Below are positions 1-7,059 of a DNA stretch of 64,000 nucleotides, piece after piece. The DNA comes from Thermoplasmatota archaeon (lineage in GTDB: Archaea > Thermoplasmatota > Penumbrarchaeia > JASLWR01). The notes under the pieces were generated by a model. The model searched no databases and was not told the origin of the DNA. It saw only the letters and a list, made by a program, of their open reading frames with translations. The position numbers were made by a program, and so were the translations under genes. The stretch is from positions 56,089 through 120,088 of the forward strand of contig JASLWR010000003.1 of NCBI GenBank assembly GCA_030740765.1, written 5' to 3'. Every line of letters begins with the position of its first letter. Position 1 is the first letter of the stretch.

Positions 1-1
1 T

Positions 2-85
2 GATGGGTTCATGTGTTCCATGTGCGGTGCTGCGGTGAAGGGAAGCGCCGGTAAATGTAATGAATGCGGTACTGAACTCGAGTGA
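2..85 (+). CDS. C-terminal end of a zinc-ribbon protein (partial)
   Basis: This is the last 27 codons of a gene that begins before the window. The frame from base 2 reads to a TGA at 83-85 and contains two CxxC knuckles (CSMC and CNEC) about 11 residues apart, the normal layout of a short zinc ribbon. Nothing more can be said about its role because the rest is outside the window. The next gene starts 15 bases later on the same strand, so the two may be cotranscribed. Confidence 0.6.
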   Translation, partial: DGFMCSMCGAAVKGSAGKCNECGTELE

Positions 86-100
86 AACCGGTGTATTATC

Positions 101-487
101 ATGGATATGAAACCCTTTGCTATCTTGCTCGCCTTCCTGGGATCGGTGGGGTGGGGATTATCTGCGACGTTGTTCAAGAGGACAACGCGACATGTGGGCC
201 CTGTTCATTTTTACAATCTTGATCGAAAAAGGATAATTTCGCTTCTTAAGAGACCTCCGTTCATTTCCGCTGTGATACTCAAGGCGATATGTGGTGGACT
301 GTACCTGGCTGCTCTCTCCCTTGCCGAACTGTTGGTGGTGGGTCCTATGATCGCTCTTGTGTATCCAAGCCAGGCTCTTTCGGCCCGTTTCATCATTGGC
401 GAAACCATATCCAAGATGGATGCGGTTTGCATTATAGGTGTGTTCATCGGTGTTGGCCTGATAGCATCTGCGGGGGTGGGCCTTTGA
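101..487 (+). CDS. Small DMT/EamA-like membrane protein, half-size
   Basis: A 128-residue integral membrane protein with four predicted hydrophobic segments (about residues 5-25, 52-72, 76-95 and 103-126). The second half has the EamA-type pattern of a proline in a helix, a conserved GE, and a glycine-rich last helix ending GVGLIASAGVGL. Half-size members of the drug/metabolite transporter superfamily work as dimers or as pairs of unequal partners. The next gene encodes a second four-helix protein and overlaps or closely follows this one, which suggests a heteromeric pair. The ATG at 101 has GGTG about 8 bases upstream. Substrate unknown. Confidence 0.6.
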   Translation: MDMKPFAILLAFLGSVGWGLSATLFKRTTRHVGPVHFYNLDRKRIISLLKRPPFISAVILKAICGGLYLAALSLAELLVVGPMIALVYPSQALSARFIIGETISKMDAVCIIGVFIGVGLIASAGVGL

Positions 488-549
488 ACAAGTCTGAAAC
501 CTGCGATACAGATGAAGGTGATCCCGGTAAAAGGCGAGCTGGCCATCGT

Positions 550-1086
550 ATGAAAAAAAGCGTCCTACGCCAAAAGGTCAAGCATGGAAAAGATCATCTT
601 AAAAAAAGAATAGTAAAAACGAGAAAGGTAATGAAGAAACACACCAAACATTCACCATGGCTTGCACGTCTTGCGGCACTTCTGATCGGTATTATCGACG
701 GCGGCGTCATAATCCTTTTCAAGTTTGGGGCCAATTCTGCAGTGGATCGGATCGGAGGAGAAACTTTTGATGTCCTTGATATAGTTCACTGGTATTACAT
801 TATCATTAATCCCTATGTTCTGGTGGCCATTTTACTGGCCGTCATTTCCATAATTGGTATGACCGCAGCCTTTTCCCACGAACGCTCCCACAGGTTGTTC
901 TCGGTGATCGGAGGAACTTCCTACATCTGCATTGTATTGGCTTCCATATTGTTACTGGGTGAGACCGTGAAGGTCATGGTTTTCATTGGCGTGGGAATTA
1001 TCCTCATATCGCTCTCCATATCGAACGTATATCAGATAGTACTGTGGTTCAGGAACAAGGTACAATATCTGCGTGGAATCCGATGA
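550..1086 (+). CDS. Small four-helix membrane protein, probable partner of the preceding DMT-like protein
   Basis: A 178-residue protein with a strongly basic N-terminus (about 35 residues rich in Lys and Arg) followed by four hydrophobic helices. The arrangement, with a conserved GE (LLLGETVKVMVFIGVGIIL) before the last helix, is the same as in the preceding EamA-like protein. An in-frame TTG at 484 overlaps the stop of the upstream gene and would add 22 residues; the ATG at 550 is preferred because it begins at the basic stretch, but either could be right. The end overlaps the first possible start of the E1-like gene, so the three genes probably form one transcript. No substrate can be inferred. 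Confidence 0.5.
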   Translation: MKKSVLRQKVKHGKDHLKKRIVKTRKVMKKHTKHSPWLARLAALLIGIIDGGVIILFKFGANSAVDRIGGETFDVLDIVHWYYIIINPYVLVAILLAVISIIGMTAAFSHERSHRLFSVIGGTSYICIVLASILLLGETVKVMVFIGVGIILISLSISNVYQIVLWFRNKVQYLRGIR

Positions 1087-1111
1087 ATCACATATGAGCA
1101 AAGGTGGTCGA

Positions 1112-1936
1112 ATGACTGATATCAAGGAAGGAAACAACAAAGGAAACAAAGGAGTCGTGTTGAGAGCCGATCGGCTCAACGAGGACAAGCTGGAGCGATC
1201 GAAACGCATCGGCGTTCTGGATATCGAAGCAATATCTAGAGCAAAGGTTCTAGTGGTGGGTCTAGGGGCTATAGGGAATGAAACAGTAAAAAATCTTGTA
1301 TTGTCCGGTTTTACACATTTCACCCTTGTTGATATGGACTATATCGTTCGGTCCAACCTGAATCGATGTGTTTTTTTCCGTGATATTGATGCGAACCAAA
1401 AGTCACTGAAGACCGAAGTTGTGGGAAAAGCTGCAAAAGAACTTGATCCTGATATAGATGTAACCATCCACACGGCAAAGATACAGGATCTGGGCGATGA
1501 TTTCATACCCCGTTTCGACCTGATCTTCGGCTGTTTGGATAACATCGACGCACGCCTCCATATAAACGCCCACTCCTACTACAACAAGATACCGTATATA
1601 GACGCCGCCACCAATGGCTTCATAGGCAAGGTCCAGGTGATACTTCCCCCCGAAACGCCCTGTCTCGAATGCACCATGAACAAGACCCACTATGCCATCC
1701 TCCAGAAGAGGTTTTCCTGTACGGGAGCCGACATAACCTATTTCGAGGACAAGATGGCGGCGGAGATAACCACCACCGCTGTGGTTTCGGCCATACAGGT
1801 GAGAGAAGGCTTGAAGATAATATCCGGTAAACGGGAGAAGTGCCTGAAGAATATTTTTTATTACCACGGTATAAACAACATGTCCGATGAGCTGGAGCTG
1901 GAACTCAATCCCGACTGCCTGCACCATATGCACTAA
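1112..1936 (+). CDS. E1-like (ThiF/MoeB/HesA superfamily) adenylyltransferase
   Basis: A 274-residue protein with the nucleotide-binding motif VVGLGAIGNETVKNL near residues 47-61, then LVDMDYI and the Arg/Asn pair of RSNLNRCVFF, followed by FGCLDNIDAR. These are the ATP- and Mg-binding hallmarks of E1 enzymes that adenylate the C-terminal glycine of a ubiquitin-like or sulfur-carrier protein. A CLEC zinc knuckle lies near residues 184-187; the second knuckle is atypical, with single Cys and His residues near the C-terminus (PDCLHHMH). FSCTG, near residue 202, is a candidate catalytic cysteine. Archaeal homologues activate SAMP or MoaD/ThiS-type proteins, but none is encoded nearby. The start at 1112 is chosen for the GGTGG four to five bases upstream; in-frame starts at 1073 and 1094 would run into the upstream gene. 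Confidence 0.8.
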   Translation: MTDIKEGNNKGNKGVVLRADRLNEDKLERSKRIGVLDIEAISRAKVLVVGLGAIGNETVKNLVLSGFTHFTLVDMDYIVRSNLNRCVFFRDIDANQKSLKTEVVGKAAKELDPDIDVTIHTAKIQDLGDDFIPRFDLIFGCLDNIDARLHINAHSYYNKIPYIDAATNGFIGKVQVILPPETPCLECTMNKTHYAILQKRFSCTGADITYFEDKMAAEITTTAVVSAIQVREGLKIISGKREKCLKNIFYYHGINNMSDELELELNPDCLHHMH

Positions 1937-1942
1937 TTTACC

Positions 1943-2073
1943 TGTAAAGGCACACCTGTTGGCGCACACTTCATTACGCAACACCTTTCAGGCATTGCTG
2001 CGCCCTCGGCTAGTAAGCCTGCGGACGTGTCACACTTTCAAGCCGGGCCTATAGTACCCGGCTTTTCAAGTAA
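1943..2073 (+). repeat. Palindrome-rich mobile-like element, copy 1
   Basis: Non-coding stretch between the E1-like and PHP genes. It contains the stem AGCCGGG/CCCGGCT (2041-2063, 9-nt loop) and a nested hairpin GCAA..CCT/AGG..TTGC around 1979-1999. Its left end (1943-1964) is identical over 22 nt, inverted, to 58857-58878 inside the carbonic anhydrase gene. Its right end (2060-2073) is identical over 14 nt to 58811-58824. The sequence between these ends is unrelated and about 60 nt longer here, so the two are copies of one element with a variable centre. Confidence 0.75.
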
Positions 2074-2097
2074 AGGCAGCTTTCCAAAGATGATCCC

Positions 2098-2766
2098 ATG
2101 AAAATTGACATGCACGTGCATACGAAATATTCGTTGGACGGAAAAGGGGAACCCCGTGATTTTGTGGAAATGGCAAAAAAAAAGGGATTGTCCGGGATAG
2201 CGATCACCGATCATAACGAGATAAGGGGAGCATTGGAGGCAAAGGAATATTCGAAGGATATGGATGGTTTTCTTGTGATCGTGGGTGAGGAGATATCCAC
2301 CACATGCGGCCACATACTGGCTTACAATATAAAAGAAAAGATCGAAAGGGATCGGGAACCCAAAGAAATCGTGAAGGAGATCAGAGCACAGGGTGGTTTT
2401 GCAGTGGTGGCTCATCCGGATAGTATACCTTCCGGTATCAGTTCCAAAATTGTGAGAACCCTTGATGTGACGGGGATCGAGGCTCTGAACGGTGCCACCG
2501 TCTCGCACAAGAATCGAGGCTCAAAAAAGTTGGCTAGGGAGCTGAATCTGGGCATGATCGGTGGTTCCGATTCCCATCGACCAAAAGATATTGGTGTAGT
2601 CTATACAGTATTCGAAGGATCATCCCTGAACTTATACGACATACAGCAGCATATCAGGCAGAAGAGGTCAGTGCCAGAGGGACGATCACTTCCGTATTAC
2701 AGATTGGTGGGGCTGGTGTTGAAAATATTTGTAAAATGGCTTTTACGTGGCGGAAAAAAGATATAA
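2098..2766 (+). CDS. PHP-domain metal-dependent phosphoesterase
   Basis: A 222-residue PHP protein. The metal-binding motifs appear in order: DMHVHTKYSLDG at the N-terminus, ITDHNE near residue 40, a GEE near residue 64, VAHPD near residue 105 and GGSDSH near residue 158. These fit the three-metal PHP fold shared by histidinol phosphatase, the DNA polymerase III PHP domain and TrpH-type 3',5'-nucleotide phosphatases. The length matches stand-alone PHP phosphoesterases. A short basic, hydrophobic C-terminal tail follows. The gene converges on a DNA glycosylase gene, ending 9 bases from its stop. A palindromic element lies directly upstream and may carry or have displaced the promoter. Substrate unknown. 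Confidence 0.8.
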   Translation: MKIDMHVHTKYSLDGKGEPRDFVEMAKKKGLSGIAITDHNEIRGALEAKEYSKDMDGFLVIVGEEISTTCGHILAYNIKEKIERDREPKEIVKEIRAQGGFAVVAHPDSIPSGISSKIVRTLDVTGIEALNGATVSHKNRGSKKLARELNLGMIGGSDSHRPKDIGVVYTVFEGSSLNLYDIQQHIRQKRSVPEGRSLPYYRLVGLVLKIFVKWLLRGGKKI

Positions 2767-2775
2767 TCTCTTCAT

Positions 2776-3492
2776 TTACGCTCCTTTTTTCGGGCACAAT
2801 TCGTTTAGGGGACATGTATCACAAACGGGCCGCCGATTTCTGCAATATCTTTTTCCCAATTCAACCAGTTGAGCATGGTAATCCCTGTAAAGGTCTAGAT
2901 CGAGTTCCAGGTTATCGGTGATCAGTTTCTGAAGTTTCATGTAATCTTTCTTACCGTCATAGAGGGCCATTCGTGTAAATATTCTAAAGGTATAAGCGTC
3001 AATGACGAAGGATGGGAAGGAAGCAGCATATAGGAGAATGGAATCTGCGGTCTCGGGACCAACGCCGTTGATATTAAGGAGTCGATCCCGTATTTCATCG
3101 AGGTTTTGGGAATGATGGAAAAAGGCGTCAGGACCGTCGGGATAGTCCAACACTATCCGTGCGAAATTCATCAGTCTCTCTGCTTTTTGCCTGAAGTAAC
3201 CGGACGGACGGATCATCTTTTCCAGCTCCGAGCGGGAAGTACTTGCCAGCCTATCCAGGGATAAACAATCGACTTTTTTTAGATTTTTTATTGCCTTTTC
3301 TACGTTTGTCCATGCAGTGTTCTGCGTGAGAATAGCACCGATCATTATCTCGTCGCGGGTGTCACCGGGCCACCAGTGGCGGTGGCCAAATCGTACATGC
3401 AAAAGCTTGTATATTTGCGGGATAAGAAAAGCAATTTCATCTTTTGAGATGATTTCTTTTTCGATTACAAACACCGATTCGCCGTATTTCAC
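2776..3492 (-). CDS. HhH-GPD DNA glycosylase, MagIII/endonuclease III-like, with Fe-S cluster motif
   Basis: A 238-residue base-excision repair enzyme. The helix-hairpin-helix reads LLNINGVGPETADSILLYA, followed by the catalytic-loop aspartate in FVIDAYTFRI. The position occupied by the catalytic Lys in endonuclease III is a Glu in GVGPETA, as in the 3-methyladenine glycosylase III (MagIII) branch, so a monofunctional glycosylase for alkylated bases is more likely than an AP lyase. The C-terminus has a four-cysteine Fe-S loop (C-x6-C-x2-C-x5-C, CRNRRPVCDTCPLNELC), which Helicobacter MagIII lacks. The start is GTG with a TATA-like TTTAAAAATA just upstream, consistent with a leaderless message. 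Confidence 0.8.
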   Translation of the reverse strand: MKYGESVFVIEKEIISKDEIAFLIPQIYKLLHVRFGHRHWWPGDTRDEIMIGAILTQNTAWTNVEKAIKNLKKVDCLSLDRLASTSRSELEKMIRPSGYFRQKAERLMNFARIVLDYPDGPDAFFHHSQNLDEIRDRLLNINGVGPETADSILLYAASFPSFVIDAYTFRIFTRMALYDGKKDYMKLQKLITDNLELDLDLYRDYHAQLVELGKRYCRNRRPVCDTCPLNELCPKKGA

Positions 3493-3581
3493 ATCAAACT
3501 ATTTTTAAATAACGATGACGGTGCAGTGTTTGGAATCGCTGATTTCGAGGATTTAAATTCGTTTATTTCGGGTCAATAAAT

Positions 3582-4700
3582 CTAATAATCTTCAATGATC
3601 GAGTAAAATGTATGATACGTCTTTCGCGCCTGTTCCAGCATGAACTGGTAATAGGTCCGCCTATTTTTGCCTGAAAGCCCTTTTGAGATGGAATTGAAAT
3701 ATGCCCTGGAATTCACCGAATGGATTATCATTGGGAAATATCCGTGACTTAAGAGGACCTTGTTCATCAACATCCGGCCGGTCCTGCCATTTCCATCCAT
3801 AAAGGGATGTATCTCTTCATAGTCGAGATGGAGATCCATAGCAAGCTTCAGCGGGTGAATCTTAAATTTATCTTCCTTGTAACGATCAAGAAGATCACGT
3901 AGTCTTGGCAATACCATGTGGGGAGGAACCGTTTCCATATTGTTTACGACATTGGCAATCTTTTTGAAACCTCTTGGATAGGCTTCTCCGTTTTGCATCA
4001 ATAGGTTCGAGGTGAGAATGTAATATAGCCTTTTGATGGAGGAAATATTGAATTTGAATCCTTTTTGCAGGTAATTCATTGCCTCAATGGAGTTGTAAAC
4101 TTCCTTTACCTCGTTTAAGTTCTGATGTTTGTTGCTGCCCGTTTCAATAATTTTTATTACCTCGATGGCAGGAATCTTCGAACCCTCAATATTGTTAGAA
4201 TTGAATATGAATTCTTTTGTGAATTCGATCACAATAGCATCCTTGATCTCTTTTATCTCGAGAAGGTTGTTTATCTTGATGGACATCAATTCGATATCTA
4301 ATAGTAGTTTCTCATTATATGAATCACCCACAGATTCATCTGTGGGTTTCATCCTCGGCGCTTGTGGACCTAACGCTCCGCTGCGTCTCTCGGAAACAAG
4401 TTTCCATCGTGACAAAGCAGGAATCTGCTTCCTCTTCTCCGCCCCCACCAAACGGTGGGGGTTACCGAAGAGGATTCCTGCGGATGTAATATCGAGATTC
4501 TCTAAAAGTGACTTTCTTATCTCGAATTCCATCCGGGAAATGGAATCCAGATTCCTTTTCATAAATTCTTTTTTGTCCAAGGTCGAGATATTCTTGCCGA
4601 TATGCTTATGGATCCTGAAGCTTTGCCCCATCAAACTAAACTTTTTCACGTATGAAACATACTCGGTGCCTTTGACTTTCTTGATCCCCAGATAGGACAT
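3582..4700 (-). CDS. Fic-family AMP-transferase (class II) carrying an in-frame palindromic insertion
   Basis: A 372-residue Fic protein. The active-site loop HPFMDGNGRTGR contains the catalytic His and the phosphate-binding residues for transferring AMP to a target hydroxyl. An N-terminal inhibitory helix (S/T)xxxE(G/N) is visible as SNNIEG, placing it in class II, with self-inhibition in cis. The N-terminal part (ISRMEFEIRKSLLENLDI, then YNEKLLLDIELMSIKINNL) is the usual Fic/DOC N-terminal domain, but it is split by 56 foreign codons from a hairpin element (4320-4487). The start is the ATG at 4700, because a TATA box lies about 25 bases upstream and the longer in-frame extension looks non-coding. 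Targets cannot be predicted; stand-alone Fic proteins often modify topoisomerases or GTPases. Confidence 0.88.
   Translation of the reverse strand: MSYLGIKKVKGTEYVSYVKKFSLMGQSFRIHKHIGKNISTLDKKEFMKRNLDSISRMEFEIRKSLLENLDITSAGILFGNPHRLVGAEKRKQIPALSRWKLVSERRSGALGPQAPRMKPTDESVGDSYNEKLLLDIELMSIKINNLLEIKEIKDAIVIEFTKEFIFNSNNIEGSKIPAIEVIKIIETGSNKHQNLNEVKEVYNSIEAMNYLQKGFKFNISSIKRLYYILTSNLLMQNGEAYPRGFKKIANVVNNMETVPPHMVLPRLRDLLDRYKEDKFKIHPLKLAMDLHLDYEEIHPFMDGNGRTGRMLMNKVLLSHGYFPMIIHSVNSRAYFNSISKGLSGKNRRTYYQFMLEQARKTYHTFYSIIEDY
4320..4487 (-). repeat. Palindromic element inserted in frame in the Fic gene (168 bp)
   Basis: Exactly 168 bp (56 codons) separate the conserved Fic segments ending LENLDI and starting YNEK. 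It is built of hairpins: a 10-bp stem at 4326-4347 (ACCCACAGAT), the palindrome GGAAACAAGTTTCC at 4392-4405, AAGCAG/CTGCTT at 4415-4430, and a triple nest at 4417-4481 (GCAGGAAT outside CCTCTTC outside CCCCCACC with an AAAC loop). Its ends match the cluster at 7368-7711: 17 nt at 4319-4335, 18 nt at 4337-4354, and the octamer ATCCGCAG. It contains no stop codon in the Fic frame. Confidence 0.85.
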
Positions 4701-4718
4701 TATGATCGGATAGGATAT

Positions 4719-4734
4719 TATTATATTATATATT
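4719..4734 (-). promoter_or_regulatory. TATA box of the Fic gene
   Basis: On the minus strand this reads as an A/T run containing ATATATAATATAATA, centred about 25-27 bases before the ATG at 4700. That is the archaeal TATA position for a leaderless or nearly leaderless transcript. There is no Shine-Dalgarno sequence between the box and the ATG. Confidence 0.5.
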
Positions 4735-4851
4735 TCACCTCGTCGGCAGGAATAATGGGGAAAAAACGTACCTTTCTGGCAGGAAGTTCCATATATTGTA
4801 AAAGATGCTATAAGATAAAAGAAAAAGTGGGGCAAGCAGGATCTCGAACTA

Positions 4852-4996
4852 AAACTTTTTGTGATTTGGCTGCGCTTGACAAGTCACCACTTGTCCTGTG
4901 TGGCGAGCCAGTAGGGTCACCTATACTGGCAAGGGCAGTCCAAAAAGTTTCAGGAAATCCAAAAACCCTGCCCTACATTTGACCGCACACCTGCGG
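4852..4996. repeat. Palindrome cluster between Fic and tRNA-Val
   Basis: Non-coding. An outer 10-bp stem AAACTTTTTG (4852-4861) / CAAAAAGTTT (4941-4950) encloses GACAAGT-CACC-ACTTGTC (4878-4895) and GCCAGTA/TACTGGC (4907-4930). It overlaps a further stem AGGGCAG/CTGCCCT (4932-4974). The heptamer CCTGCGG, which recurs in several of these clusters, is at 4990-4996. Confidence 0.65.
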
Positions 4997-5051
4997 GCAA
5001 GCTAGATGAGCCGAAGGGTCATAAAAGTGCTCGCCAAATAAATAAGAAGAG

Positions 5052-5125
5052 TGGGCCAAGCCGGATTCGAACCGGCGATCTTTGCCGTGTGAAGGCAACA
5101 TCATAACCACCTAGACCATTGGCCC
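5052..5125 (-). tRNA. tRNA-Val (anticodon CAC)
   Basis: Folds as a complete cloverleaf on the minus strand: acceptor GGGCCAA/TTGGCCC, anticodon stem TTGCC/GGCAA around loop TTCACAC (anticodon CAC), T-arm GCCGG-TTCGAAT-CCGGC, and discriminator A. There is no intron and no encoded CCA. A truncated relative of the same tRNA lies about 35 bases upstream of it in the transcription direction. Confidence 0.95.
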
Positions 5126-5160
5126 TTTTGTATGTTTTTCATTGATTATCATTATTTGTT

Positions 5161-5261
5161 TGTGAAGGCGACATCAGGAGCCAACATACCTGTTGGCGAC
5201 CCCGATGTGAACCGACCGCATGGGAGGTTTACTTCAAGGTAACCAGCTAGACCATTGGCCC
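5161..5261 (-). pseudogene. tRNA-Val 5' half interrupted by a hairpin element
   Basis: Bases 5240-5261 repeat the acceptor and D-arm of the neighbouring tRNA-Val (GGGCCAATGGTCTAG...), and 5161-5176 repeat its anticodon stem and part of the CAC loop. The 63 bases between (5177-5239) are foreign and carry the hairpin GCCAACA-TACC-TGTTGGC (5180-5197), nested in ACATC/GATGT (5171-5208). The 3' half of the tRNA is absent, so this cannot fold as a tRNA. The element shares the 11-mer ACCTGTTGGCG with the copy at 1943. Confidence 0.75.
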
Positions 5262-5332
5262 TTGCTTAGGCTGAATTGGATTTTTCCTAATAAATCTTTT
5301 CGTTCAACATATTTCCCGGTCTATGGGATGAA

Positions 5333-5420
5333 GCAGAATCGGTCCCTTTGGGCTGCGATTCTGCGCACATTGTCAAGTTGCAAACCTCGACTTCTTGTCG
5401 CACTTTGCAACATTGACAAT
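5333..5420. repeat. Two multiply nested hairpins
   Basis: First hairpin: GCAGAATCG/CGATTCTGC (5333-5364) with CCC-TTT-GGG nested in its loop. Second: ATTGTCAA (5369-5376) pairs with TTGACAAT (5413-5420); immediately inside, GTTGCAAA (5377-5384) pairs with TTTGCAAC (5404-5411); innermost is CGAC-TTCTT-GTCG (5388-5400). No gene is seen between 5262 and 5475. Confidence 0.7.
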
Positions 5421-5475
5421 ATTCATTATGTTAACGATCTCCGGGGCCAGGAATCACCTGGGGTGCATCTTGAAT

Positions 5476-5742
5476 TCAAAACCGGAATTCGGTACCACAA
5501 TCGTCGCAGATGGATGCATCCTTAGCAACCGGTTTTTTACAATGGGGACATATGTGCTTTTCTTCTAAAAAGCTATGGCCGCATTTAGGACATTTATCCT
5601 GGAGGCCAAGCAGTAGTGCGCCGCATTTCGGGCATTCGTATTCCTGGGGTTGCGTTTTCGATCCCCTTTTTAAAAGCCATATGATAATACCTACTAGCAA
5701 CAGAAAAACAACAACGATCACAATTATCAGCCATAGCTCCAT
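5476..5742 (-). CDS. Membrane-anchored double zinc-ribbon protein
   Basis: An 88-residue protein. Residues 4-25 form one very hydrophobic helix (LIIVIVVVFLLLVGIIIWLL), followed by Lys/Arg, which favours a cytoplasmic C-terminus. Two zinc ribbons follow, using CPKC/CPKC and CPHC/CDDC. Such double zinc-ribbon proteins are common and mostly uncharacterised in archaea; they usually act as interaction modules. The ATG is preceded by GGAGGT on the minus strand, a strong ribosome-binding site. There is no operon partner: hairpins lie on the 3' side and a 430-base non-coding stretch on the 5' side. Confidence 0.8.
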   Translation of the reverse strand: MELWLIIVIVVVFLLLVGIIIWLLKRGSKTQPQEYECPKCGALLLGLQDKCPKCGHSFLEEKHICPHCKKPVAKDASICDDCGTEFRF

Positions 5743-6176
5743 AGTCTCTACCTCCGTGTAAAACCAATATTTTCGCTATTGAGGGTTTTCATCTTATAAA
5801 TTATTTCGTAATGGAATCAAAAATGGATTCGGTATTTTTTGTCCTTTAAGGTTTGTCCGGCGGTGCTTTCTGACCAATGTCATTTTTTCGGTGTTGTCGA
5901 GTCAGATTATGATATATGCATTCATAGAACCCTGATATGATCTGCGATTATTTGTCGGATGCAGCAACATATCATGGATAAAGCAAAGCCCGAGGGCATA
6001 CTTTCGAGCCGGCCAGATGTACTGTGGACGGGGTTCGGATATAACGTGCACCGTCAGACGTTCCTTTACCACAGAAATTATATATAATATCAATCCGTTC
6101 ATAAACCGTCATAGTCCGCCGGGAGCGGAAAAGTGGAATATATTCTTTACTCCGGTACCTAAAAAAAGGTGATCAG
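5743..6176 (+). promoter_or_regulatory. Intergenic region with promoter of the downstream M50-like gene
   Basis: No gene is visible here. A TATA-like ATTATATATAATAT lies at 6077-6090, about 90 bases before the ATG at 6177. AAAGGTGATCAG just before that ATG supplies a ribosome-binding site (GGTGA). A weak inverted repeat AACGT...ACGTT lies near 6040-6062. The divergent zinc-ribbon gene must also be transcribed from this stretch. Confidence 0.4.
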
Positions 6177-7028
6177 ATGAATCCCATACTCGAGTTCATC
6201 CTGAATGTCGTAATAGCGACGGTAACACAGATGCTCGTTCTATTCGGACCTTTGTTGGCAGTGGGGTTTCTTATTGCTTTCTTTGAGAAGATGAGTAACA
6301 AAATGCTTATGAGGATATTCAGTTTCAAGGCCGTTATCTTCTCGACTGGCTGGTTGGGGACGCCAATTCACGAAACGGGACATGCTCTTTTCTGTTTGTT
6401 ATTTGGGCACAAGATCCACGAGTTCGTACCATTCAAACCGGAACGCGACGAATCGGGCGGCTATACTCTCGGATACGTCAAGCACAGTTGCAAGGGCAGC
6501 ATATACAACAATATCGGCTATCTTTTCATAGGCACCGGCCCCATTATACTCGGCTCCACCATCATCGCCTTGTTGATCTGGCTTCTCCTTCCCAAGGGAT
6601 CGGGTTTTTTCGGGACACTTCACACTCATGCTTCGGGGGCGGATTTGAATTTCATGGGTTACGTAACCATGCTCTGGGAGACCGTAAAATCCACCGTTGA
6701 GGTAATATTCTGGAGCGAAGGATGGGGAACTTATGGACATTGGGAATTCTGGGTATTCTTCGTGGTAGCTTCCTGCATTTCCCTTCATATGTCTCTTTCC
6801 CCCCCCGATCTCAAGAGCGCCTGGAAAGGGGCCGGGATCATTGCATTGATCTTTCTTGTGGTAAACATCGTTCTAGTGGCCATTGGACAGACTGATTATA
6901 TGAAGTATTTCTCCGCATACATCATGCTGGGAGCCGGCGTACTTTTCGTCGGTGTGATACTTTCCTTTGTCACCATGATCCTTATACTCATTATAACTAC
7001 AATACTTGGAAAACTCAAAGGAAAATAG
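6177..7028 (+). CDS. Multi-spanning membrane protein with HExxH motif (M50-like metallopeptidase)
   Basis: A 283-residue membrane protein with about six hydrophobic segments. The zinc-binding motif HETGHALF lies near residues 65-72, within or next to the second segment, as in site-2-protease-like M50 peptidases. I could not find a clear second M50 motif (NPDG-like with its aspartate); the acidic third zinc ligand may lie in another segment, or the protein may be a degenerate member. A start at 6177 is supported by GGTGA four bases upstream. The small basic protein that follows begins 31 bases after the stop and is probably cotranscribed. Intramembrane proteolysis is the family function; the substrate is unknown. 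Confidence 0.6.
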   Translation: MNPILEFILNVVIATVTQMLVLFGPLLAVGFLIAFFEKMSNKMLMRIFSFKAVIFSTGWLGTPIHETGHALFCLLFGHKIHEFVPFKPERDESGGYTLGYVKHSCKGSIYNNIGYLFIGTGPIILGSTIIALLIWLLLPKGSGFFGTLHTHASGADLNFMGYVTMLWETVKSTVEVIFWSEGWGTYGHWEFWVFFVVASCISLHMSLSPPDLKSAWKGAGIIALIFLVVNIVLVAIGQTDYMKYFSAYIMLGAGVLFVGVILSFVTMILILIITTILGKLKGK

Positions 7029-7059
7029 GAAATATCCTTGCTTAAAAAGAGGTAATAAT

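Noticed and set aside
4832..4860. A stretch resembling the 3' end of a tRNA on the minus strand (GTTCGAGATCC...TTGCCCCA)
   Set aside because: The T-loop is one base too long, the T-stem does not pair, and there is no matching acceptor or anticodon arm within 100 bases. It may be a remnant but cannot be supported.
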